Positions 8,060 through 17,674 of a stretch of DNA of 64,000 nt are shown here, piece after piece. Both the position numbers and the translations under genes were made by a program. How positions within the stretch are numbered: position 1 is the stretch's first letter; each line of letters opens with the position of its first letter. Under the pieces are notes generated by a model. The model ran no database searches and had not been told where the DNA came from. It was given only the letters and a program-made list of their open reading frames with translations. Source of the DNA: JAWVFK01 sp033856175 (GTDB taxonomy: Bacteria > Actinomycetota > Thermoleophilia > Solirubrobacterales > 70-9); assembly GCA_033856175.1 (NCBI GenBank), contig JAWVFK010000031.1, positions 17,914 through 81,913 on the forward strand. The letters are read 5' to 3'.

Positions 8060-8809
8060 GTGAGCGTCTTCTTTCACCAGTTCTTCAGCTTCGACATCAT
8101 CAGCGACAACTTCACGTTCGTTCTCGAGGGCTTCGCCCAGACGCTCGAGCTCTCGATCCTGAGCGCGATCCTTGCCCTCGCCTGGGGGTTGGTCCTGGCG
8201 CTGATCCGGCAGCTGCCGGGCGCCAGACTCGCTCCGGTGCGGGGGGTGGCGATCGCCTACATCGACGTCTTTCGCGGCATCCCGCTGCTGCTGGTCGTGC
8301 TGATGATCTCGGGCGGCCTGCCGCCGGTGGCCGAAGGCCTGGGCCTGCCGCGCTCGATCGGCATTCCCAACTGGCTCGGCAAGCCGGACCCATTCTGGTA
8401 CGGCGCGATGGCGCTGACGATCACCTACGGTGCCTACATGGCAGAGGTCTACCGCGCCGGCATCGAGGCCGTGCCCCGTGGCCAGATGGAGGCGGCGCGC
8501 TCGCTCGGGATGAGCCACGCTCAGGCGATGCGCCACGTCATCGTCCCCCAGGCCGTGCGCAAGGTGATCCCGCCGCTGCTCAACGACTTCATCGCCCTGA
8601 TGAAGGACACCTCGCTGGTCGGCGTGATCGCGCTGATCGAGGTCGTCGAGGCCGGGCGCACCGTCCAGGCGGAGTCGTTCAACAGCTCCGCCCTGACCCT
8701 CGGCGCCGTGCTCTTCATCGTCGTCACGATCCCGCTCGCCCGCTTCGTCGACCGCCTGCTCGCCGGCCAGCAGGCTCGATATACGCGCTCGGGGCTCGCG
8801 ACTCCGTGA
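8060..8809 (+). CDS. Polar amino acid ABC transporter permease (HisM/GlnP family)
   Basis: 249 residues, GTG start preceded by GGAGGTGGG. Several membrane segments are visible (about 20-45, 65-90, 110-130, 190-240). The cytoplasmic coupling loop is typical of the His/Glu/Gln/Arg permease family: YMAEVYRAGIEAVPRGQMEAARSLG-like residues, then QAMRHVIVPQAVRKVIPPLLN. As the only permease in the operon it probably forms a homodimer. Its last 4 bases overlap the start of the ATPase gene, indicating coupled translation. Confidence 0.9.
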   Translation: MSVFFHQFFSFDIISDNFTFVLEGFAQTLELSILSAILALAWGLVLALIRQLPGARLAPVRGVAIAYIDVFRGIPLLLVVLMISGGLPPVAEGLGLPRSIGIPNWLGKPDPFWYGAMALTITYGAYMAEVYRAGIEAVPRGQMEAARSLGMSHAQAMRHVIVPQAVRKVIPPLLNDFIALMKDTSLVGVIALIEVVEAGRTVQAESFNSSALTLGAVLFIVVTIPLARFVDRLLAGQQARYTRSGLATP

Positions 8810-9546
8810 GCGATGCCTTCCTCAGGCTGGAAGGCGTCCACAAGAGCTTCGGCTCGCTCCACGTGCTGCGCGGCATCGACCTCGACGTCGAGCGCGGCTC
8901 GGTCGTCTGCGTCCTCGGGCCCAGCGGCTCGGGCAAGTCGACCCTGCTGCGCTGCCTCAACCTGCTCGAGCCGCCGGACGAGGGCAGGATCTACCTCGAG
9001 GGCAAGGAGATAACCGCCGGTCGCGGCGACATCGACTTCGTCCGCCGCCGTGTCGGCATGGTCTTCCAGCAGTTCAACCTCTTTCCCCACAAGTCGGCGC
9101 TCGAGAACGTCGCCCTGGCCCAACAGACGGTGCTCGGCCGGCCCGAGCCCGAAGCCGCCGAGAAGGCGCGGGCGCTGCTCGACCGCGTCGGCCTCGGCGA
9201 CAAGGTCGACGAGTTTCCCGAACGGCTCTCCGGCGGCCAGCAGCAGCGCGTGGCGATCGCCCGAGCGCTGGCGATGGAGCCGCACGTGATGCTCTTCGAC
9301 GAGGTCACCAGCGCCCTCGACCCGGAGCTCGTCAAGGAGGTCCTCGACGTCATGCGCGAGCTCGCCGCCGAGGGCATGACGATGATCGTCGTCACCCACG
9401 AGATCGGCTTCGCCCGCGACGTCGGCGACCGCGTCGTCTTCATGGACGAGGGCGCGATCGTCGAGCAGGGCGAGCCCGCCCAGGTGCTCGAGAGCCCGCG
9501 CCAGGAGCGCACCAAGCGCTTCCTCGGCCTCGTCCTAGATCACTGA
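8806..9546 (+). CDS. Amino acid ABC transporter ATP-binding protein (GlnQ family)
   Basis: 246 residues. Walker A GPSGSGKST, Q-loop VFQQFNLFPH, ABC signature LSGGQQQRVAIARAL, Walker B VMLFDEVTSALDPE and H-loop VVTHE are all intact, and SALDPELV is typical of the polar amino acid group. The GTG start lies within the permease stop (GTGA overlap). It ends 12 bases before the convergent cysO gene. It energises import by the binding protein and permease encoded just upstream. Confidence 0.92.
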   Translation: MSDAFLRLEGVHKSFGSLHVLRGIDLDVERGSVVCVLGPSGSGKSTLLRCLNLLEPPDEGRIYLEGKEITAGRGDIDFVRRRVGMVFQQFNLFPHKSALENVALAQQTVLGRPEPEAAEKARALLDRVGLGDKVDEFPERLSGGQQQRVAIARALAMEPHVMLFDEVTSALDPELVKEVLDVMRELAAEGMTMIVVTHEIGFARDVGDRVVFMDEGAIVEQGEPAQVLESPRQERTKRFLGLVLDH

Positions 9547-9558
9547 GGGCGCTGAGGG

Positions 9559-9834
9559 CTAACGGCCGCCGGCCATCGCCGGCAGGATGACGACGGTGTC
9601 GTCGTCCGAGACCGCGGTGTCGAGCCCGTCGAGCACCCGCACGTCCTCGTCGTTGAGGTAGACGTTGACGTAGCGGTTGAGGTCGCCCTCGGGCGAGAAG
9701 AGCTGGTCGCGCGTGTCCGGGTGGCTCTCGGCGAGCCCCCGCAGGACGTCGCCGACGCTGGCGCCATCGACCTCGACGAGGGCCTCGCCGCCGGTGTGCT
9801 GGCGCAGAACGGGTGGGATCTTGACGCTCGACAT
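9559..9834 (-). CDS. cysO: CysO-type ubiquitin-like sulfur carrier protein, ends Gly-Gly-Arg
   Basis: 91 residues of MoaD/ThiS/CysO beta-grasp fold. IPPVLRQHTGG near the N-terminus, YVNVYLNDEDVR in the middle and VVILPAMAGG at the end closely follow mycobacterial CysO. The carrier is adenylated and sulfurated at its terminal Gly-Gly by MoeZ, then feeds sulfide to CysM. Here codon 91 (CGT, Arg) follows Gly89-Gly90 before the stop, so the mature diglycine end would have to be exposed by removing one residue; Mec is a candidate. It lies 24 bases downstream of moeZ. Confidence 0.88.
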   Translation of the reverse strand: MSSVKIPPVLRQHTGGEALVEVDGASVGDVLRGLAESHPDTRDQLFSPEGDLNRYVNVYLNDEDVRVLDGLDTAVSDDDTVVILPAMAGGR

Positions 9835-9858
9835 CGGCGGCAGCCTACTGCGGCCGGG

Positions 9859-11031
<1,173 letters not shown>

Positions 11032-11072
11032 CGCTTCGATTCTCCCTAATCTCGATCAGGGTTCAGGGGGTT

Positions 11073-11088
11073 ACTTCAAAAAGTATAG
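11073..11088 (-). promoter_or_regulatory. moeZ promoter element with TATACT and ACTT-TTTG-AAGT
   Basis: On the minus strand CTATACTTTTTGAAGTAA precedes moeZ by about 42 bases. TATACT (11082-11087) is a good -10 box. The block CTATACTTTTTGAAG matches the cysM promoter at 14 of 15 positions and contains the inverted repeat ACTT-N4-AAGT, a possible operator just downstream of the -10. Confidence 0.5.
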
Positions 11089-11109
11089 CGAGGGATCTCG
11101 GGGCGCTGA

Positions 11110-11976
11110 TCAGACGAGGCTGGGACGCATCTGGCGCAGCCGCCGCACCCGCTCCTCGGTCGGCGGATGAGTCGAGAACAGACTGGCGACGCCGCCGCCA
11201 CGGAACGGCTTGATGATGTAAAGCGGCTCGGCGGCCTGGTTGACCTGCATCGGAATCGCCTTGGCGCCCTCCTCGAGGCGCAGCAGGGCGGTCGCCAGTG
11301 CCTCGGGGTTGCCGCAGATCGCTGCGCCGGTCGCGTCCGCCGCGTACTCGCGCTGGCGCGAGATCGCCAGCTGGATGATCGACGCGGCGATCGGCGCGAG
11401 CAGCATCAGCGCCAGCGCCGAGATCAGGCCTAGCGGCGAGTCGTTGTCGTCGCCACCGCCGAACCACATCAGCATGTAGGCGACGTAGGTGATCGCGGCG
11501 CCGATCGCCGAGGCGACCGACTGGATCAGGATGTCGCGGTGGCTGACGTGGGCCAGCTCGTGGGCGAGGACGCCGCGGAGCTCCTCGTCGGGCAGCAGCT
11601 TGCGGATGCCGGCGGTGACGGCGACGGCGGCGTGCTTCGGGTTGCGGCCGGTGGCGAAGGCGTTGGGCTGCTCCTGGGGGATGACGTAGAGGCGCGGCAT
11701 CGGCAGCCCCGCCCGCGTCGCCAGCTCGCGCACCATCTCGTGGAGCTTGGGGTCGTCCTCCGGGGCGAGCGGCTGCGCTCTCGCCATCTTCAGGGCGAGC
11801 TTGTCGCTGAAGAAGTACGAGCCCAGGTTGATCAGCATCGCGATGCCGAGGAAGAGCCCGGCGGTGCTGGGGCCGCCGACCAAGGCACCGATGACCACGA
11901 GCAGGCCCGAGAGGCCGGCGAGCAGCAGCGTCGTGCGCATGCCGGCGGCGAAGGTCGATCGCTTCGTGGTGTTCAT
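11110..11976 (-). CDS. htpX: HtpX-type membrane metalloprotease (M48)
   Basis: 288 residues. Two N-terminal membrane segments (about 14-57) are followed by the cytoplasmic M48 domain with zinc motif H139-E-L-A-H143 and the downstream glutamate in REYAADATGA. A further hydrophobic pair lies at about 160-205. FSTHPPTEERVRRL is the usual C-terminal signature. It degrades damaged membrane proteins as a stress protease. The frame continues upstream to 12405, but ATG 11976, with a GGGGGAACCAG ribosome site, is clearly right. It is transcribed divergently from the Rrf2 gene. Confidence 0.92.
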   Translation of the reverse strand: MNTTKRSTFAAGMRTTLLLAGLSGLLVVIGALVGGPSTAGLFLGIAMLINLGSYFFSDKLALKMARAQPLAPEDDPKLHEMVRELATRAGLPMPRLYVIPQEQPNAFATGRNPKHAAVAVTAGIRKLLPDEELRGVLAHELAHVSHRDILIQSVASAIGAAITYVAYMLMWFGGGDDNDSPLGLISALALMLLAPIAASIIQLAISRQREYAADATGAAICGNPEALATALLRLEEGAKAIPMQVNQAAEPLYIIKPFRGGGVASLFSTHPPTEERVRRLRQMRPSLV

Positions 11977-12077
11977 CTGGTTCCCCCTGGTATCCCGAGT
12001 GGATGCGGCGTCAGCCGATTCTAAAGACCCGGCGCTGCGGGCCCGATTCGCGATCAGACCATAACCGACTCGTCGGG

Positions 12078-12083
12078 TAGGAT
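12078..12083 (+). promoter_or_regulatory. -10 box TAGGAT for leaderless Rrf2 transcript
   Basis: TAGGAT ends 7 bases before the GTG at 12091, so the mRNA should begin at the start codon. The overlapping sequence ACTCGTCGGGTAGGATTTAA could also hold an autoregulatory site. Confidence 0.5.
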
Positions 12084-12090
12084 TTAAGCC

Positions 12091-12591
12091 GTGATCTTCT
12101 CGACCAAGGCGGAGTACGGCGTCCGGTTGATGGTCGAGCTGGGCCGCCAGCACGGCGTCGGCCCGGTCCCGCTGGCCACCGTCGCCGAGGCCGAGAGGCT
12201 GCCGCTCGCCTACCTCGAGCAGCTCGTCGCCAAGCTGCGCAAGGCCGATCTCGTGACGAGCACGCGCGGCGCCCACGGCGGCTACCAGCTCGCCCGCCCC
12301 GCCGCCGAGATCAGCATGGACGAGGTCGTCCAGGCGCTGGAGGGGCAGATCGCGCCGATGGAGTGCTTCATGGACCAGCGCGACGGCAAGGTGCTCTGCT
12401 CGCACGAGGAGGACGGCGACCGCTCCTGCTCGACGAAGCTGATGTGGACGCGCGTCCAGAGCGGCATGATCAGGGCGCTGCAGGGCACGACCCTAGCCGA
12501 GCTGGTCGAGTTCTCACGCAGCTCGGCGGAGCGAAGCAAGCCCCGCGTCCGGCGCCGGGCCGGGGCGCCGCTCGCCGGTCAGACCGCCTAG
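12091..12591 (+). CDS. Rrf2/IscR-family Fe-S regulator of the suf genes
   Basis: 166 residues. The winged helix covers about 1-80 (FSTKAEYGVRLMVELG, LPLAYLEQLVAKLRKADLV, RGAHGGYQLARP). Three cysteines, Cys92, Cys103 and Cys113, sit where IscR and RsrR-type proteins bind an iron-sulfur cluster, though spaced more widely than in IscR. It lies directly upstream of sufC, so it probably senses cluster status and controls the suf operon and itself. Many actinobacteria instead use an ArsR-like SufR at this place. The C-terminal tail (about 140-166) is basic and likely disordered. Confidence 0.85.
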   Translation: MIFSTKAEYGVRLMVELGRQHGVGPVPLATVAEAERLPLAYLEQLVAKLRKADLVTSTRGAHGGYQLARPAAEISMDEVVQALEGQIAPMECFMDQRDGKVLCSHEEDGDRSCSTKLMWTRVQSGMIRALQGTTLAELVEFSRSSAERSKPRVRRRAGAPLAGQTA

Positions 12592-12602
12592 ATCCGATAG
12601 CT

Positions 12603-12608
12603 CTAGAG
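12603..12608 (+). promoter_or_regulatory. Candidate -10 box of sufCSU operon
   Basis: TAGAGT within the palindrome CTCTAGAG (12601-12608), about 55 bases before sufC. The palindrome over the -10 could be an Rrf2 operator, but it is short. Confidence 0.3.
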
Positions 12609-12662
12609 TGCCGCGCCCCCTGTCCGTAAAAAACCGACTTCACCGAGAGGAAACGCAGACCA

Positions 12663-13433
12663 ATGGCTGAGCTCGAGATCAAGGACCTCCAGGTCGAGGT
12701 CGAGAACAAGCAGATCCTCAAGGGACTCGACCTGGAGGTCGAGAAGGGCAAGATCCACGCGCTGATGGGCCCCAACGGCTCCGGCAAGTCGACGCTCGCC
12801 AACACGATCATGGGCCACCCCGCGCTCGAGGTCACGGGCGGTCAGATCCTCTTCAAGGGCGAGGACATCACCGAGGCGGCGCCCGACGAGCGCTCGCGCG
12901 CCGGCCTCTTCATGGCCTTCCAGTACCCGGTTGCGGTCCCGGGAGTGACGGTCAGCAAGTACCTGCGGATGATCGTCAACGCCCACCGCGAGGCCCGCGG
13001 CGAGGACCAGATCAAGCTCAGGGCCTTCCGCGAAGAGACCGAGGAGGCGATGGCGCTCGTCAACATCCCGAAGGAGTTCTCGACCCGCTACCTCAACGAG
13101 GGCTTCTCCGGCGGCGAGAAGAAGCGGATGGAGATCCTCCAGCTGGCCCTGCTGCGGCCCCAGATCGCCGTCCTCGACGAGACCGACTCTGGCCTCGACA
13201 TCGACGCCCTGCGCACCGTCGCCGAGGGCGTCAACCGCTTCGCCGGCCCCGACATGGGCGTTCTGATCATCACCCACTACCAGCGGATCCTCCACCTCGT
13301 CGAGCCCGACTCGGTCCACGTGATGTACGAGGGCCGGATCGTCAAGGAGGGCGGCCCGGAGCTCGTCACCCAGCTCGAGGAGAAGGGCTACGGCTGGATC
13401 GGCGAGGAGGTCGAGGCCGCCGCCTCGGCCTGA
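12663..13433 (+). CDS. sufC: Fe-S assembly ATPase SufC
   Basis: 256 residues. It has Walker A GPNGSGKST, the SufC-type signature FSGGEKKRMEILQLALL, Walker B VLDETDSGLD and ITHYQRIL. As the ATPase of the SufBCD scaffold it drives cluster assembly. GAGAGGAAAC precedes the ATG. It is the first gene of sufC-sufS-sufU, while its scaffold partners sufB and sufD are encoded 6.5 kb downstream in the same direction. Its stop overlaps the sufS start by one base. Confidence 0.95.
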   Translation: MAELEIKDLQVEVENKQILKGLDLEVEKGKIHALMGPNGSGKSTLANTIMGHPALEVTGGQILFKGEDITEAAPDERSRAGLFMAFQYPVAVPGVTVSKYLRMIVNAHREARGEDQIKLRAFREETEEAMALVNIPKEFSTRYLNEGFSGGEKKRMEILQLALLRPQIAVLDETDSGLDIDALRTVAEGVNRFAGPDMGVLIITHYQRILHLVEPDSVHVMYEGRIVKEGGPELVTQLEEKGYGWIGEEVEAAASA

Positions 13434-14689
13434 TGGAGCCGACCGCCGCAGCCGCCGCCCTGCCGCGCTCGATCGAGGAGATCCGCGCAGAGTTCCCGAT
13501 TCTCGACGTCCAGGCGCACGGCCGGCCGATCGCCTACCTCGACAACGGCGCCACGGCGCAGAAGCCGCTGGCGGTGATCGAGACGCTCGACCGCTACTGG
13601 CGCGAGCAGAACGCCAACGTCCACCGCGGCGTCCACACCCTCTCCGAGCTCGCCACCGACCTCTATGAGGGGGCCAGGCGGCGGATCGCCCGGCACATCG
13701 GCGCCTCGCCGCGCGAGCTGATCTTCGTCCGCAACGCCACCGAGGCGCTCAACCTCGTCGCCTACTCCTGGGGCCGCGCCAACGTCGCCGCCGGCGACCG
13801 CATCCTGCTGACCGACATGGAGCACCACTCCAACATCGTCCCCTGGTACCAGCTCGCCGCCGAGAAGGGCGCCGAGCTCGACTGGGTCGCCGTCACCGAC
13901 GAGGGCCGGCTCGACCCCGACTCGCTGCGGGCCGGCCTCGAGCGCGGCCCCAAGCTCGTCGCCGTGACCCACGTCTCCAACGTCCTCGGCACGATCAACC
14001 CCGTCGCCGAGATCGTCCGCATGGCCCACGACGCCGGCGCGCTGGTCGTCATCGACGGCGCCCAGGCCGGGCCGAAGCTGAGCCTCGACATGGCCGCGAT
14101 CGGCGCCGACTTCTACGCGCTTACCGCCCACAAGATCTACGGGCCCACCGGCGTCGGCACGCTCTTCGGCCGTCACGAGCTGCTCGAGGAGATGCCGCCG
14201 TTCATCGGCGGCGGCTCGATGATCCGCAGCGTCCGCCGCGAAGAGATCAGCTGGGCGAGCGTGCCGGCGAAGTTCGAGGGCGGCACGCCGGCGATCGCCG
14301 AGGCGATCGGCTTCGCCGCCGCCGTCGACTGGCTCGACGAGCTCGGCCTCGACGCCGTCCACGCCCACGAGATGGAGTTGACGGCGTACGCGCTCGACCG
14401 GCTGGCGGAGGTCGACGGGCTTCGCGTCTTCGGCCCGCCGCTCGGCGAGGATCGCACGGGGATCGTCTCGTTCGAGATCGACGGCATCCACCCCCACGAC
14501 GTCTCCGAGATCCTCGACCGCCATGCGGTCGCCGTGCGCGCCGGCCACCATTGCGCCCAGATCCTGATGGAGCGCCTCGGCGTCGCCGCGACGAGCCGCG
14601 CCAGCTTCGCCGTCTACAACACGCGCGACGAGGTCGACCGGCTGATCGAGGCCATCGAGGACGCCCGCCGCGTCTTCAAGCTCGCCTGA
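13433..14689 (+). CDS. sufS: Cysteine desulfurase SufS
   Basis: 418 residues, aminotransferase class V. Lys234 in TAHKIYGPTG binds PLP, and Cys374 in RAGHHCAQ carries the persulfide. DMEHHSNIVPW and IDGAQA are typical group II desulfurase motifs. It takes sulfur from cysteine and passes it to SufU, encoded 2 bases downstream, for cluster assembly. The ATG overlaps the sufC stop (TGATG). The cysteine made by the nearby CysM pathway is its substrate. Confidence 0.95.
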   Translation: MEPTAAAAALPRSIEEIRAEFPILDVQAHGRPIAYLDNGATAQKPLAVIETLDRYWREQNANVHRGVHTLSELATDLYEGARRRIARHIGASPRELIFVRNATEALNLVAYSWGRANVAAGDRILLTDMEHHSNIVPWYQLAAEKGAELDWVAVTDEGRLDPDSLRAGLERGPKLVAVTHVSNVLGTINPVAEIVRMAHDAGALVVIDGAQAGPKLSLDMAAIGADFYALTAHKIYGPTGVGTLFGRHELLEEMPPFIGGGSMIRSVRREEISWASVPAKFEGGTPAIAEAIGFAAAVDWLDELGLDAVHAHEMELTAYALDRLAEVDGLRVFGPPLGEDRTGIVSFEIDGIHPHDVSEILDRHAVAVRAGHHCAQILMERLGVAATSRASFAVYNTRDEVDRLIEAIEDARRVFKLA

Positions 14690-14691
14690 CC

Positions 14692-15117
14692 ATGGACCAG
14701 CTCTACCGCGACCAGATCCTCGAGCACTACAAGCGGCCGCACAACTTCGGCCCGCTCGAGGACTTCGACCTCGAGTTTGAGGACACCAACCCCTTCTGCG
14801 GCGACGAGCAGCACGTGCGGATCAAGCTCGGCGACGACGGCCGCGTCGAGGTCGTGCGCTTCGAGGGCAAGGGCTGCGCGATCTCGACCGCCGCGACCTC
14901 GCTGCTCACCGATGAGCTCGAGGGCATGACCCGCGAGGAGCTGCTGCGGCTGGACAAGGGCTACGTGCTGGAGCTGCTCGGCATCGACATCTCGGCGACG
15001 CGGATGAAGTGCGCGCTGCTCGGCCTCAAGGTCGTCAAGGGCGCGAGCCTCGGCAAGCCTGTTGACTGGGAGGACGAGGGCGAGCAGGGCGACCCGGCCG
15101 AGGCCGGGGCTCTCTGA
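14692..15117 (+). CDS. sufU: SufU-type sulfur acceptor / zinc-dependent sulfurtransferase
   Basis: 141 residues. YRDQILEHYKRPHNFG opens the NifU/IscU-like fold. The zinc and sulfur ligands are Cys36 and Asp38 in FCGDE, Cys62 in GKGCAIS and Cys107 in MKCALLG. The extra segment between the second and third cysteines distinguishes SufU from IscU. It relays persulfide sulfur from SufS to the SufBCD scaffold. It is the last gene of the operon, with 12 bases to the convergent DUF2207 gene. Confidence 0.93.
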   Translation: MDQLYRDQILEHYKRPHNFGPLEDFDLEFEDTNPFCGDEQHVRIKLGDDGRVEVVRFEGKGCAISTAATSLLTDELEGMTREELLRLDKGYVLELLGIDISATRMKCALLGLKVVKGASLGKPVDWEDEGEQGDPAEAGAL

Positions 15118-15129
15118 TCTGAGCCCCTG

Positions 15130-16944
15130 CTACCAGGACCCGCCGCCGCCTCCTCCCGAGAAACCACCACCACCGCCGCCCGAGAAGCCGCCCCCTCCCC
15201 CGCTCGATTCCGGCGCCACCTGAGAGGCGAAGCCGGAACTGAACGAGGCGCCGGTGAACGAGCTCATCGCGAGCTGGTTGTTGAGCGCGAGGTAGGCCCA
15301 GCCGCTGTTTCCGGCCGACTCCAGCACCGGCGCCGGGATCCGGCCGGAGGCGATCATCCGGTCGGCGGTGCCGAAGGCGACGCCGAAGACGAGGATGCGC
15401 TTCCAGAGATCGAGCGTCGCCGGCGGGTCGTCGTCGAGCCGCGGGAAGTCGGCGGTCCAGCGGGAAAACGCCTGCCAGCGGGCACTGCGCTCGCGGTACT
15501 CCGGCGCCAGCCGGCGGACCGAGTTGCCGCCGGCGAAGAGGACCACCAGCAGGGTCCCGACGCCGATCGCTATCGGTCCGAAGCCGCGGTGATCGACGGC
15601 GATGTCGGCCCAGGCGACGAGGCCGAAGCAGACGATGACGGCGAAGCCGAGCAGGAACTGCCAGCCCGTGTAGTCGCGGTCCCACTCCAGCTGGCCGTCG
15701 TCGGCGGCGTCGAGTGCCGTCGTCATCTCGTTCCAGCGGCTGCGCCAGCCCTCGTCGTGCTCGGGGATTCGATCGCTCATCTCGCTCATCGCCACCGAGT
15801 CGTCGCCGATCAGCTCGTCGAAGAAGTCGAGCACCTTCTTCTCGTAGGGCTCGAGCTTCGCGGTCGGGCGCTTGGCTGCCTTCGAGATCGCGATGTCAAG
15901 CTCCTCCGTTTCGGTCGTCGCCTGCTTGTCGTCGTAGTAGCCGCGGTCGACGAGGTCGAGCAGGGTTGCGAGGACGGTGTCGTTGCTCTCGTCGCCCTCG
16001 TGGGCGAGCCCATAGGCGAGCGCCGGCGGCGCGTCGTCGGGAGGCCCCGAGAGATATTTCGGCGTCGAGGTCGGCCGCTCGCGGGCGAGGATGCGCATCG
16101 CCGCCATCGCCAGCAGGGCCAGCGCAGCAAGGATCAGCGCGAGCAGCAGCGCGTGATGGGCGAGCCAGCGCTTGGCTCGCTGAAACGGGGTGTTGAAGTC
16201 CTTGTCGAGGCCCTTCTCCTCGGCGAGGATCTTGGCGAGGCCGGCGCCGGCGCCATGGCGAGCGCCGCTGACGTCGCGTCCGGGCGCTCGCGGCACCGTG
16301 ACCCGCATCTCGACGGCGGTCTTGTCGAAGATGTCGCTTGCCTCCAGCGTCGCGACGCCGCGACCGCGGACGGTGCGGCCCTCGACCGAGCGCGGATGGC
16401 CCCAGACCCGGTAGGCGCTGTTGGCGGGGTCGAGAGCGCGATCTGTCAGGTCGGCGCCCAGGTGGGGCAGACCGAACTTCCACTGGTCGCCCCAGACCGC
16501 CCAGGGGACGTCGATGACGTCGTCGTAGGCGACCGCCGCGTCGAAGACGCGATAGGAGATCTCGAAGGTCCGCTTCTCGTCCGTGGCTCGGTAGTGCCAG
16601 ACGATCCGAACGCCGTCGGGCATCGAGGTGGCGCCGAAGACGCCGGGCGCGTCGTTGCTGCCGAGCGCGGTGTTGCCGCCCGGCTCGTAGGCCTTGCCGC
16701 CCTCGCTGACCTTGATGTCGCCGATCCGCTCGCCGTGGCGGAGGACGATGTCGCGGTAGGAGCCCTCGAAGTGGCCCTGATAGTCGAAGCCCAGCCGCTC
16801 GCTGACCAGCAGGCTGGAGTCCTTGGCGAGGCGGAGACCGACGTGGGCGTCGACGATGTCGGCGCTGCGGGCCTGCGCCGCCGCCGGAAAGGCGAGCAGG
16901 GCGGCGAGTGCGAGCGCCAGCAGGCGGCCGCGGCGAATCGTCAC
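15130..16944 (-). CDS. DUF2207 membrane protein with glycine-rich tail
   Basis: 604 residues. A signal peptide (1-25) is followed by an extracellular DUF2207 beta domain (about 28-220, with SERLGFDYQGHFEGSYRDI and AVWGDQWKFGLP). A membrane segment lies near 263-286 (HALLLALILAALALLAMAAM), then a cytosolic stretch with charged helices, then a second membrane pair near 430-475. The tail is SGGGGGFSGG repeats ending GGSW. Such proteins are common partners of LemA; the function is unknown, perhaps envelope stress or assembly. It overlaps lemA by 4 bases and is transcribed after it. Confidence 0.85.
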   Translation of the reverse strand: MTIRRGRLLALALAALLAFPAAAQARSADIVDAHVGLRLAKDSSLLVSERLGFDYQGHFEGSYRDIVLRHGERIGDIKVSEGGKAYEPGGNTALGSNDAPGVFGATSMPDGVRIVWHYRATDEKRTFEISYRVFDAAVAYDDVIDVPWAVWGDQWKFGLPHLGADLTDRALDPANSAYRVWGHPRSVEGRTVRGRGVATLEASDIFDKTAVEMRVTVPRAPGRDVSGARHGAGAGLAKILAEEKGLDKDFNTPFQRAKRWLAHHALLLALILAALALLAMAAMRILARERPTSTPKYLSGPPDDAPPALAYGLAHEGDESNDTVLATLLDLVDRGYYDDKQATTETEELDIAISKAAKRPTAKLEPYEKKVLDFFDELIGDDSVAMSEMSDRIPEHDEGWRSRWNEMTTALDAADDGQLEWDRDYTGWQFLLGFAVIVCFGLVAWADIAVDHRGFGPIAIGVGTLLVVLFAGGNSVRRLAPEYRERSARWQAFSRWTADFPRLDDDPPATLDLWKRILVFGVAFGTADRMIASGRIPAPVLESAGNSGWAYLALNNQLAMSSFTGASFSSGFASQVAPESSGGGGGFSGGGGGGFSGGGGGGSW

Positions 16945-17570
16945 TGCTGCGGCGGCGCCTCGCCCGTGCCGGGACTCGGCGGGGGCGGCGGCGCCGGCGC
17001 GGGGGCATCAGCCCCGGCAAAGCTGACCTGCGGCGCCGCCTCGGCCTCGGTCGGCGCGTCGAAGAAGGTACGGGCGTCGAAGCCGAACATGTTGGCGACG
17101 ACGACCGCTGGGAAGACCTGGATCGACGTGTTGTAGGTCTGGACGGTGTCGTTGTAGACGCGCCGCGTGATCGCGATCTGATCCTCGGTCTCGGAGAGCT
17201 GGCCCTGGAGCTGGGTGAAGTTCTCGGTTGCCCGCAGCTGCGGATAGGCCTCGGCCACAGCCATCAGCCGCCCGAGCGCCTGGCTGAGGACGCCCTCCTG
17301 GGCGGCCTGCTGGGCCGGCGTGCTCGCCGCCTGAGCCGCGGCCCGCGCCTGGGTGACGTTCTCGAAGGTCTCGCGCTCGTGCGTCGCATAGCCCTTGACC
17401 GTCTCGACGAGGTTCGGGATCAGGTCGTGGCGCCGCTGCAGCGCGGTCTCGATCTGGGCCCAGCTGTTGTCGACCGCCAGCCGCTGCCCGACGAGGCGGT
17501 TGTAGGTCATCCAGAAGAACAGCCCGATCAGGACTGCGACGGCAACGACGATCAGGATTCCGATCCCCAC
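16941..17570 (-). CDS. lemA: LemA family protein
   Basis: 209 residues, GTG start. A single N-terminal membrane helix (IGILIVVAVAVLIGLFFW, 2-19) is followed by the LemA helical bundle with the hallmark YNRLVGQRLAVDNSWAQIE and RRHDLIPNLVETVKGY, then LSETEDQIAITRRVYND. The C-terminal 40 residues are Pro/Ala-rich. The function of LemA is not established; it commonly sits beside DUF2207 genes as here. TAGGTT at 17577-17582 suggests a leaderless transcript for this two-gene operon. Confidence 0.93.
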   Translation of the reverse strand: MGIGILIVVAVAVLIGLFFWMTYNRLVGQRLAVDNSWAQIETALQRRHDLIPNLVETVKGYATHERETFENVTQARAAAQAASTPAQQAAQEGVLSQALGRLMAVAEAYPQLRATENFTQLQGQLSETEDQIAITRRVYNDTVQTYNTSIQVFPAVVVANMFGFDARTFFDAPTEAEAAPQVSFAGADAPAPAPPPPPSPGTGEAPPQQ

Positions 17571-17576
17571 GCCCGC

Positions 17577-17582
17577 AACCTA
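17577..17582 (-). promoter_or_regulatory. -10 box TAGGTT for leaderless lemA transcript
   Basis: On the minus strand TAGGTT ends 6 bases before the lemA GTG at 17570, so the transcript would begin at the start codon. Confidence 0.5.
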
Positions 17583-17674
17583 GCCGGTCGCAGGCGCCGG
17601 TGTCGAGCTCGGGCGCCGTTGACCCCCTCCAGATTCTTAGACGGCCTTTGGAATCGGCCGCAACCATTGCTCCC

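Noticed and set aside
11977..12405. N-terminal extension of htpX to 12405
   Set aside because: It would lie antisense to the Rrf2 gene. HtpX homology and a good ribosome site start at 11976.
12601..12608. CTCTAGAG as a firm Rrf2 operator
   Set aside because: Too short, and no second copy was found by eye near sufB or the Rrf2 start. Kept only as a weak note with the promoter.
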